35,798 bases of DNA from an uncultured Anaerolineaceae bacterium (GTDB lineage Bacteria > Chloroflexota > Anaerolineae > Anaerolineales > Anaerolineaceae). Of the stretch, positions 14,762-21,495 are shown in pieces. Below the pieces are notes generated by a model that did not search any database, was not told the origin of the DNA, and saw nothing but the letters and a program-made list of their open reading frames with translations. Numbering within the stretch: position 1 is the first letter of the stretch; every line of letters starts with the position of its first letter. Both the position numbers and the translations under genes were made by a program. The DNA is taken from contig CALIHP010000007.1 of the NCBI GenBank assembly GCA_938020565.1, forward strand, positions 1 through 35,798, written 5' to 3'.

Positions 14762-15499
14762 CTAACAACCCATCCGGCGTTGAATCTGGTACTGCGTCAG
14801 GACACGGATCAGGTCCGAACGGCCGCGAACGCGAAGCGGGAAAGCCGATTCCGACTGGAGAACGACGCTGTCGCCGAGAAGCCGATAAATGAAATCCATA
14901 TTAATCAGGACCCCGCGATTGATCAATAAAAAACAGGGATACGCCGCCAGCCGCCCGGCGATTTCCGAAAACGGTTCGTTGCTGGCGACGCTCGTCCCGT
15001 CCTTGAGCCGAAGCGTGACCGAATGCCCCGCGGCAACGGCCGATTCGATCTGATCGACACGAAGGTGAATCGCGCCATGCGGAACGCGGATCTCTGCTAT
15101 TTCAACTTTCGAGTCAAGAAGACGGAAAGCGTCGGATAAAACCTGATCCAGCCGTTTCAGGTCATACGGTTTGACTAAATAGTCGAACGGATGAACCGGG
15201 TACGCCGCGAGCGCGTATTCCCGCGCCGTCGTCACGAAAACAATCAGGCTATCCGATCGGCCGCCGCGAAGCCTTTCCGCCGTCTCAATTCCGTCTAAGC
15301 TATCCATGCAGATATCGAGAAAGACAATCGATATCCGCCCTGATAAACCGCCGTTATGAAGAAAACTGATCCCGTCTGGGAACCCGCGGACGGAGATATC
15401 GTCCGCCCGGTCTTTTTTCCGCAGCCACGCGCGAATATCCGTTATCAGGTTATACCGATCAACGGCGATATCGTCTACAACCGCTATTTCATTCGACAT
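14762..15499 (-). CDS. LytTR-family response regulator
   Basis: The 245-residue protein has a receiver domain (IAVVDD with D9/D10, phosphoacceptor D62 in VFLDICMDSLDG, switch T in VTTARE, KPYD lysine) and a LytTR DNA-binding domain (about 140-240; LRVDQIESAVAAGHSVTLRL, FLLINRGVLINMDFI). It forms a two-component pair with the GHKL kinase directly behind it. AAGGA lies 12 bases before the ATG at 15499, a little far but the only candidate, and a promoter is seen immediately upstream. LytTR targets are likely to include the adjacent secreted-protein gene. Confidence 0.88.
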   Translation of the reverse strand: MSNEIAVVDDIAVDRYNLITDIRAWLRKKDRADDISVRGFPDGISFLHNGGLSGRISIVFLDICMDSLDGIETAERLRGGRSDSLIVFVTTAREYALAAYPVHPFDYLVKPYDLKRLDQVLSDAFRLLDSKVEIAEIRVPHGAIHLRVDQIESAVAAGHSVTLRLKDGTSVASNEPFSEIAGRLAAYPCFLLINRGVLINMDFIYRLLGDSVVLQSESAFPLRVRGRSDLIRVLTQYQIQRRMGC

Positions 15500-15525
15500 G
15501 CCAGACGCGCATCCTTTCTTCTATA

Positions 15526-15553
15526 ATCATACAATCGTATGCCGTGCTTGCAA
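15526..15553 (-). promoter_or_regulatory. Probable promoter of the LytTR operon
   Basis: Read on the minus strand: TTGCAA (15553..15548), 16 bases, TATGAT (15531..15526), 27 bases before the start codon. The stretch 15554..15700 holds nothing I could recognise. Confidence 0.45.
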
Positions 15554-15671
15554 AGGCTCAAGCCGCACAGCAGGAAATTTGCGCGGCAGCCTGAATTATG
15601 GGACTGATCGATTGATTGAGAACTGCTTCAGAGATGACCCATAAATTCTATCCTCTTCGCCGATAAATAAC

Positions 15672-15707
15672 CAATCCGCGATTTTTTCACGGGTTCGACT
15701 TTATAAT
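15672..15707 (+). promoter_or_regulatory. Duplicated promoter region of the phosphatase gene
   Basis: The sequence CAATCC, a T-run, GGTTCGACTTTATAAT (ending at 15707) is nearly the same as that at 24957..24992 in front of the complete phosphatase gene. TATAAT is at 15702..15707; the -35 box is weak in both copies. The leader behind it has diverged, but the last bases (AAAGGAGG and the ATC start) are again the same. Confidence 0.5.
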
Positions 15708-15807
15708 AATTCTAAGGGAGCTCCCCGAATCCTGCCTGTTCTCCGCGCCAATAACCGGAGAAGCAATAATTCATTAATGCTGATATATATAGAAAAAGGA
15801 GGTTTCC

Positions 15808-15893
15808 ATCGCCGCTAAACTCTTGCTTATCTCTTTTGACGCGCTCGGTTCCGACGCGCTGGATGAAATGATGACACGGCCAGTTTTTCGCCG
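15808..15893 (+). pseudogene. 5' fragment of the phosphatase gene
   Basis: The 86 bases, translated IAAKLLLISFDALGSDALDE and on to RPVF, differ from the start of the complete gene at 25146 in a single base. The same AAGGAGG lies five bases before the ATC codon. The match ends at CGCCG near 15893, where minus-strand sugar-binding protein sequence takes over. It encodes no domain. Confidence 0.85.
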
Positions 15894-16077
15894 CCGCTGG
15901 CACCTGCCTCCAGCAACATCCGATACTCGCCCCACGTAATCACGTTGATATTAACCTTCACTCCGATTTTTGCGCTCCAGTCGTCAATAACCTGGCTCAG
16001 ACCGTCCAACTGATTATTGTCCCAGATTGAGACTTCCAGAACTGCGCCGCTATTCGAGCCTTCTTCGGCAAAACGCC
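15894..16077 (-). pseudogene. N-terminal fragment of an ABC sugar-binding protein
   Basis: On the minus strand the reading FAEEGSNSGAVLEVSIWDNN, QLDGLSQVIDDWSAK, VNINVITWGEYRMLLEAGAS looks like the start of a mature CUT1 solute-binding protein (strand, then helix with the family's DGLSQV.DDWSAK pattern). It differs from both complete binding proteins in this window, so its parent is elsewhere in the genome or lost. Both ends are broken. Confidence 0.7.
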
Positions 16078-16098
16078 GTTGAGAATCAACAACTCAGC

Positions 16099-16440
16099 AG
16101 GCTGAGCGGACGAATCCGTCCAACCATGACATTCGATAAATCCCGCGGAAGACAAACGACGAAATAGACCGCCACGGTCATCGGCAAAAGGAAAAGCCAG
16201 CGCCACAGATCGTTCAGATACGGAGAAGCAAACAGATTCGCAAGTTTAGAACGGAGGATCCGCCAGAATACAGCCAGTTCTATCGCTGCCAGGCCCAGAC
16301 AAAAGGAACGCGAAGCAACCTCAAACGGCGCCTCCGGTTCGAGGAGCTCGACGCTCGCGAAAATATAATCAGCATAGCCCAGCCCGTCAGCATCGCCGCG
16401 GTAAAAAAGGAAAAATAAACGGTTCGACGGGATATCCGAC
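16099..16440 (-). pseudogene. Fragment of a second GHKL kinase gene (membrane region)
   Basis: The sequence aligns with 14157..14572 of the complete kinase at about 85-90% by eye (WRILRSKLANLFAS, YLNDLWRWLFLLPM, LPRDLSNVMVGRIRP). About 75 bases are missing internally near 16410, which breaks the frame. Only the transmembrane part is present. The left edge is a small palindrome, CTCAGC-AG-GCTGAG, at 16093..16106. Confidence 0.82.
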
Positions 16441-16466
16441 GGGGCCGGATACGTTCCGTGCCGACG

Positions 16467-17258
16467 TCAAAACCGGCTGACTTTAACCCAATCGACCGCC
16501 ATGCGCGCGTCGTTATTTTGGATTTTCACGACCGTTTCGCTCGGGAGTCCGAAATACGGGACGCGCACGCCGTTGACTTTGAACGGATACGCCCCGCCAA
16601 GCGCGAAATTCAAAATCAGATATTTTTCGTTATCGAACGCCCATCCGCCGAAAAATTCAATCATCGGATACGTAACGCGGTAAATCAGCCGCCCATCCAC
16701 TTTAAAAATCATCTCGCCGCTTGGCAGCCAGTCGACGGCGTAAACATGCCACCCGGCAATGTCCTCGCCCGGTTGAAAATAATAATTATTCGCAAGTCCA
16801 GCATCGCCGGAATATCCCGGACCGTGAACCGCGGCGCTCACCCAATCCGGAGCGCCGACGTTCTCCATGATATCGATCTCGCCGCAGCCCGGCCAAACCC
16901 CGAACCCTAACGCCCAAAAAGCCGGCCAAAGCCCGACGCCGGCGCTTAGCCGAATCCGAGCGGAGATACTTCCGTAAGTGAAGCCGACTTTTCCGCGCGT
17001 ATTGATCCGCCCGGAAATAAAATCGAAGCGGACGCCGTCGACTGTCTCCGTTCCGGGACGCCAGCGCGGATGAAGAACGAGCGCGCCATTCGCGCCCTGA
17101 TCCGCGCCGGGAATCAGGTAAATCGTCTCTCTTGAATCGACGTACGCCTGCTGTTCCTGGTTATAGACCGGACCGGTCACCTCGACGTTCCAACGCTTAC
17201 GATCTAATTCTTTTCCGGTAAAATCGTCAAAGAAAATCACTTCGGACTTCCGATTCAT
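16467..17258 (-). CDS. GH16 beta-glucanase without signal peptide
   Basis: The 263-residue protein is a GH16 jelly-roll hydrolase with the catalytic motif GEIDIME (nucleophile E127, D129, acid/base E132), the aromatic stretches LWPAFWALG and VHGPGYSGD, and the C-terminal MAVDWVKVSRF strand. GH16 enzymes of this type cut beta-1,3 or mixed-linkage glucans (laminarin, lichenan). It begins with MNRKSEVIFFDDFTGKELD and has no signal peptide, unlike the GH16 gene it overlaps by four bases. It could therefore act on imported oligosaccharides in the cytoplasm, or have lost its leader. It is last in the import operon. Confidence 0.88.
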   Translation of the reverse strand: MNRKSEVIFFDDFTGKELDRKRWNVEVTGPVYNQEQQAYVDSRETIYLIPGADQGANGALVLHPRWRPGTETVDGVRFDFISGRINTRGKVGFTYGSISARIRLSAGVGLWPAFWALGFGVWPGCGEIDIMENVGAPDWVSAAVHGPGYSGDAGLANNYYFQPGEDIAGWHVYAVDWLPSGEMIFKVDGRLIYRVTYPMIEFFGGWAFDNEKYLILNFALGGAYPFKVNGVRVPYFGLPSETVVKIQNNDARMAVDWVKVSRF

Positions 17259-18118
17259 TTTTCAGCCTTTCGATAAACGCGAACGTAATCGATAAAATAC
17301 TGTTTCGGGAAAGTTACGTCGAGGCCGACCGGGCCGGGAAGCTGGCCGCCGATCGCCAGGTTCAGCAGAATAAAAAAAGGACGATTAAAGACCCACTCCC
17401 GCTCACCGATATCCTCTTTCTGAAACGTATAATAATGTTCGCCGTCAAAGTACCAGTCGATCCGATCCGCCGTCCAATCGATCGCGTACGTATGAAATTC
17501 ATCTGCGATATTGAACTCGCGCCGGTTCCAGCGGCTGAACCCCAGAGGGCCGCTGTAACCCGGACCGTGCGCCGTACCCATGATAAGATCGGGTTCGTTT
17601 CCGATATACTCCATAATATCGATCTCGCCGCACTCCGGCCAGCCGATCCGATTAAAATTGGTTCCAAGCAACCAAACCGCCGGCCACATACCTTTTCCCT
17701 CCGGGACTTTTACCCGCGCCTCGATCCAACCGTAGCGAAACGCGCGCAGCCCTTCCGTTTTAAGCCGCGCCGACGTGAAATATGAACCGTCGTACTTCTC
17801 CTGAAGCGCGCTGATAACCAGCATCCCGTCCAGAACCGCCGCGTTCTCCGAACGGTCGGTATAATACTGCGATTCGCCGTTCCCCCAGCCTCCCGCGCCC
17901 AGATCGAACGTCCAGTTCGCCGGATCGATCGCCACGCCGTCAAACTCATCCTGCCAGATTAATTCATAACCTTCTTTTTCCACGCCGGTCGCGCCAGCGT
18001 CGGCCGCGATAACGACCGGGACCGAAACCGCGGCAGGAAGCGCCAGCTGCAAAAGCAGAAGGAAGCCCGGAAGAAGCCAGCTCAGACCTTTACCGAAAAA
18101 ACGATCTTTCGACATCAA
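17255..18118 (-). CDS. GH16 beta-glucanase, exported or membrane-anchored
   Basis: An N-terminal hydrophobic segment (WLLPGFLLLLQLALPAAVSV, about 14-38) serves as signal peptide or anchor. The GH16 domain runs from about 50 to 284, with YELIWQDEFDG, GMWPAVWLLG, GEIDIME (E165, D167, E170), AHGPGYSG and the closing FIDYVRVYRKAEK. The most likely substrates are laminarin-like beta-1,3-glucans, and the products would be taken up by the importer encoded immediately upstream. The spacing to the permease gene is 34 bases. The first two codons are both ATG; either may be used. Confidence 0.9.
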   Translation of the reverse strand: MMSKDRFFGKGLSWLLPGFLLLLQLALPAAVSVPVVIAADAGATGVEKEGYELIWQDEFDGVAIDPANWTFDLGAGGWGNGESQYYTDRSENAAVLDGMLVISALQEKYDGSYFTSARLKTEGLRAFRYGWIEARVKVPEGKGMWPAVWLLGTNFNRIGWPECGEIDIMEYIGNEPDLIMGTAHGPGYSGPLGFSRWNRREFNIADEFHTYAIDWTADRIDWYFDGEHYYTFQKEDIGEREWVFNRPFFILLNLAIGGQLPGPVGLDVTFPKQYFIDYVRVYRKAEK

Positions 18119-18152
18119 TCCCCACGCTCATACGAAATCATGAATGGGACAT

Positions 18153-18992
18153 TTAGCCCTTGACCGAACCGCTCGTCAACCCGGACACGATGTATCGCTG
18201 CAAAAACAGGAACAAAATCATCATCGGAGCCGTCAGCATCAATACGGCGGCCGCCAACGTCGGCCAATTGCTCCCGTATACGCCCTGGAAAACGATCAGG
18301 CCGCGCGCGATCGGATAATAATTTTTATTCGTCAGGTAGATCGTCGGGGCGATGATCTCGTTCCAAATTCCGATCGAATGCAAAACGACGACCGTCGCGA
18401 TCGCGGGACGGATCAGCGGGAAAACGATCGACACAACGAAACGGAAATAACCGCAGCCCTCTAACGCTGCCGCCTCATCCAGCTCCCTCGGCAGCGTCTT
18501 AATAAAATTCACCAGGATCATTACACCCATCGGGTTAACAAGAAAGAGAAGAATATACCCGACCGGATTGTTGTACAGCCCCAGATTGAGGATCAGCTGA
18601 AACTGCGGGATCAGCGAAGGCGGAAGGAAGAGCGCGACGACGTACAGCGTCAGCAGCAGATTCGCGCACTTGACATACCCGCGCGCAATTGGGAACGTCA
18701 CGAAAACGGAAGTTACAATATAGATCAGCGTCGCCGAAACAGCGTAGATCATCGTATTCAGCAAATATTTCGGGAAGTTCGCCTTGACCCATGCGTCGGC
18801 GAAATTCCTGAAGTTCAATTCTTTCGCGAAAGCCGTCGCGTCTCGCATGAACGAAGGCATCGTCTTCAAAGACGTATTCAACAGCATTAAAATCGGGCCC
18901 AAGTATGCCGCCGCCAAAAGGATCAGGAAGATATAAGAGAAAACTTTCCCCCAATTCAGGCGCAGCCGTATCACGCCCGCAGTCTTTTTCAT
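18153..18992 (-). CDS. CUT1 sugar ABC transporter permease (MalG-like)
   Basis: Start ATG 18992 (protein MKKTAGVIRLRLNWGKVFSY) overlaps the preceding permease's stop (ATGA); the longer open frame upstream is out of register with the MalF-like gene. The 279-residue protein has about six membrane helices, the ABC permease loop ELDEAAALEGCGYFRF followed by VFPLIRPA, and a cytoplasmic end VSGLTSGSVKG, as in MalG homologues. It forms a heterodimeric channel with the next protein. No ATPase gene is in the operon, so a shared MsmK/MalK-type ATPase encoded elsewhere must serve it. Confidence 0.9.
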   Translation of the reverse strand: MKKTAGVIRLRLNWGKVFSYIFLILLAAAYLGPILMLLNTSLKTMPSFMRDATAFAKELNFRNFADAWVKANFPKYLLNTMIYAVSATLIYIVTSVFVTFPIARGYVKCANLLLTLYVVALFLPPSLIPQFQLILNLGLYNNPVGYILLFLVNPMGVMILVNFIKTLPRELDEAAALEGCGYFRFVVSIVFPLIRPAIATVVVLHSIGIWNEIIAPTIYLTNKNYYPIARGLIVFQGVYGSNWPTLAAAVLMLTAPMMILFLFLQRYIVSGLTSGSVKG

Positions 18993-19915
18993 CCCAGGAT
19001 CCTTTCTTCCCGCCGGCGGAGGAAACGCTGAACCGGCAGCCCGATCGCCAAAACCAGGAAAAACAGGACCATCGACGCGGCGGCGGCATAACCTTGACGG
19101 AAACTGGTCGTAACGCTTCCCGAGGTCTGTCCGAAACCTGTTGCGTAAATCAGGTAACCTAAAACCTGCGTCCCGTTTCGATAACCGAGTAAAATCATGA
19201 ACAGTTGCCATGCCTGAAGCGAGCCGATAAGATTCAGCGTCAAATTGGTGTTGACGCTCGGCGTGAGAAGCGGCCAGATCACGTTTCGAAACAGCTGCCA
19301 GCCGCCCGCGCCGTCAATGATAGCCGCCTCGTACAATTCGGATGAGATCGTCTGTAGCCCGGCAAGAAAGATCATCATCGTGATCCCCATGTTCGCCCAG
19401 ATTTGAACGACGATGACCCAGGCGAACGCTTCCGTCGGCTGGCCGCCTAAAAATTCCGATCGGACGCCGAACCATTGCAGCAGGTTCGCCATCGGTCCTC
19501 CCAACGGATACAGGAAAAGCGTCCACATCAACCCCTGGATAACGACGCCGTAGATAACCGGCATAAAGTATAGCGTCCGGAAAAAATTCCGCCCACGCAG
19601 CTCCTGATTTAAAATAACAGCCGCGGCCAAACCTAAGACGAATTGAATAACGGTTACGCAAAGGCAAAAAATCAACGTCCGTCCCAACGCGTCCAGATTG
19701 TCCCGGGATGCCTGCCCCATGAACAAGAACTCGCGATAATTTTCAAGCCCGATCCAGCGGATCGGCGCGCCTTGAATCCCGGTCGCGTCTGTCAGCGAAT
19801 AAAGCGACGTCGCAATCGACGGACCAAGCGAAATCAGAAAATAAACGGCAACTCCCGGCAGCAGCAAAAGATAAGGGATAAACTTCGCGGCGCCTTTTCC
19901 GAAATAGTAATTCAT
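18989..19915 (-). CDS. CUT1 sugar ABC transporter permease (MalF-like)
   Basis: The 308-residue protein starts MNYYFGKGAAKFIPYLLLLP and has six hydrophobic segments. It contains the coupling-helix motif SELYEAAIIDGAGGWQLFRN followed by VIWPLLTPS. It is the upstream partner of the MalG-like permease. A stable stem-loop lies between it and the binding-protein gene. Confidence 0.9.
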   Translation of the reverse strand: MNYYFGKGAAKFIPYLLLLPGVAVYFLISLGPSIATSLYSLTDATGIQGAPIRWIGLENYREFLFMGQASRDNLDALGRTLIFCLCVTVIQFVLGLAAAVILNQELRGRNFFRTLYFMPVIYGVVIQGLMWTLFLYPLGGPMANLLQWFGVRSEFLGGQPTEAFAWVIVVQIWANMGITMMIFLAGLQTISSELYEAAIIDGAGGWQLFRNVIWPLLTPSVNTNLTLNLIGSLQAWQLFMILLGYRNGTQVLGYLIYATGFGQTSGSVTTSFRQGYAAAASMVLFFLVLAIGLPVQRFLRRREERILG

Positions 19916-19944
19916 CTCATCTCCCCGTTCGATCCGAACCGCTT

Positions 19945-19986
19945 ACGCGGTCCCCTGCGCGTCTTCGGCGCTTGAGAGGACCGCGT
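19945..19986 (-). promoter_or_regulatory. Intercistronic stem-loop between binding-protein and permease genes
   Basis: ACGCGGTCC (19945..19953) and GGACCGCGT (19978..19986) are perfect 9-bp arms around a 24-base loop that itself holds GCGC complements. There is no U-run worth the name on the minus strand, so it is more likely a processing or stabilising element that keeps the binding-protein message more abundant than the permease message, as between malE and malF. Confidence 0.5.
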
Positions 19987-20022
19987 TTTCAGGATTCTCG
20001 CTTCACGCGCAAAAAGACGATT

Positions 20023-21321
20023 CTATTTCAGCGCGTCAAGTCCCGACTGAAGATCCGCCTGCGCCTTGTCGGCTAACGTCTGCGCGTCATCGTAGGTACC
20101 GAACGGCTTGAAATAGGACGCCCAGGGATTGGCGAACTGCCCGGCCCCCTTGGGCGCGACCCAGTATTGTTCGTAACCGACACGGAAGTTTTCGAGATAC
20201 GGCGCGACCTCGTTCCCGATCCGCGTATCCAGTTTCGCGGTCGACTGAGTCGGGATGAAACCAACCGCCGTGACGAATTCCTGATAATTTTCCGGATCGG
20301 AAAACTCGCTCAAGTATGCAATCGCGGCATCGCGATTCGGCGTTTTCGCCGCAATCGACCAACCCTGGTCGTACTTTCCAAACAGGTATTGATTGTCGGC
20401 GGAATCATCCGAACCCGGGAAAGGAATATAACCCCAATCCAGTTCCGGGGCGATTTCTTCGATCGCCGCCGCGTACCAGGTCCCCCCGGGGAACATTGCG
20501 ACCGCGCCCGACGCAAAGCGGCCCGGCGCGGCGTCGCCGGCGACGCCGCTGGCCCCGGCCTCCATCATGTCCTGGGCGTAAATTTTCATCTTTTCCCACA
20601 TTTCCAACGATTTTTCATCGTTCCATTTCACGCTTCCCGTCCATAATCCTTCGACGAGCGCCGCCTGGTCCGGATAAACCGACCCAATCAGTCCGTAAGC
20701 GCCGACGAAAATCGGCCAGCCGTCTTTACCGCCAGCGGTCATGCAGGGGATCCCATCGTCGGCAAACGCCTTGCAGGCGTCGACCAGTTCGCTCCAGGTT
20801 GTCGGCGCAGAAAGTCCTTTTTCCGCGAACATCTCTTTGTTGTAATAGATACCGCTATACGAAACACGGCCGAGATTCACCTCATACACTTTTCCGTCAA
20901 AAGACCCGGCGTCGGCGATCGTCGCAGCGTCATAGTTCTGAACGAACGGCAAATCGCTCAGATCCATCAGCAGACCGGCCTCGATCAGCTGCTGCCAATT
21001 CGGCGCGTCGACATTCTTCATGTATGGTTGGACGCCGTTCGCAAAACCGAAAACGTCGATCACGTCGATATCGTTCGCAGTCAGGCGCGTCTGCGTGACC
21101 GTACTCAGGTCGTTCGCATTAACGACCGCCATATCGATCTTAATATCCGGGTATTTTTCCTCGAATCTGGCGTTAAACGCCTCCATGAACGCGACCATCG
21201 GCGGGTTCTGATGAATTAACACGCTAAGCGTCGTTTTCTGAACAGCGGGAGCCGCCGAAACGGAATTCAGCGACAGACAAATAAGCAGAACAGCAAATAA
21301 CAGCGACAGCAACTTTTTCAT
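20023..21321 (-). CDS. Extracellular sugar-binding protein of a CUT1 ABC importer
   Basis: The 432-residue protein has a Sec signal peptide (MKKLLSLLFAVLLICLSLNS, cleavage after SVSA) without a lipobox cysteine, and the usual SBP_bac_1 course: FMEAFNARFEEKYPDIKIDM, DVIDVFGFANG, GRVSYSGIYYNKEMFAEKGL, PTTWSELVDACKAF, MFPGGTWYAA. It captures the oligosaccharide, presumably a beta-glucan breakdown product given the two GH16 genes in the same operon. AAAGGAG lies six bases before the ATG. Upstream is a direct-repeat operator and a -10 box. Confidence 0.9.
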   Translation of the reverse strand: MKKLLSLLFAVLLICLSLNSVSAAPAVQKTTLSVLIHQNPPMVAFMEAFNARFEEKYPDIKIDMAVVNANDLSTVTQTRLTANDIDVIDVFGFANGVQPYMKNVDAPNWQQLIEAGLLMDLSDLPFVQNYDAATIADAGSFDGKVYEVNLGRVSYSGIYYNKEMFAEKGLSAPTTWSELVDACKAFADDGIPCMTAGGKDGWPIFVGAYGLIGSVYPDQAALVEGLWTGSVKWNDEKSLEMWEKMKIYAQDMMEAGASGVAGDAAPGRFASGAVAMFPGGTWYAAAIEEIAPELDWGYIPFPGSDDSADNQYLFGKYDQGWSIAAKTPNRDAAIAYLSEFSDPENYQEFVTAVGFIPTQSTAKLDTRIGNEVAPYLENFRVGYEQYWVAPKGAGQFANPWASYFKPFGTYDDAQTLADKAQADLQSGLDALK

Positions 21322-21390
21322 CTCAACTCCTTTTCACAATCGTTTGCCGCGAAATTCATCCTTTTCCAATTTCGCACTGCCTTTAAATCA

Positions 21391-21448
21391 ATTATATAAA
21401 ACCGAACCAGCGTTGAATGGGACAAAAGCGAGATGAACATGGACAAAA
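21391..21448 (-). promoter_or_regulatory. Operator (direct repeats) and -10 box of the glucan import operon
   Basis: On the minus strand TTTTGTCC occurs at 21448..21441 and again at 21427..21420, exactly 21 bases (two helical turns) apart. A TATAAT lies downstream at 21396..21391 with no good -35 box. Tandem direct repeats at this spacing are the normal target of AraC-type double helix-turn-helix proteins, and the regulator encoded just upstream carries such a domain. Activation is therefore likely. The remaining intergenic bases to 21495 show nothing else. Confidence 0.55.
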
Positions 21449-21495
21449 GATAGATCTTCGGTTCCGCGCCGCGGACTTATTCGGTCTTTCCGCGA

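Noticed and set aside
18993..19211. N-terminal extension of the MalG-like permease
   Set aside because: These 73 codons overlap the end of the MalF-like gene in another frame and do not resemble a permease; ATG 18992 gives the usual ATGA overlap.
20316..21098. Plus-strand 260-codon arginine-rich frame
   Set aside because: It is the antisense shadow of the sugar-binding protein gene; the composition is typical of a wrong frame.
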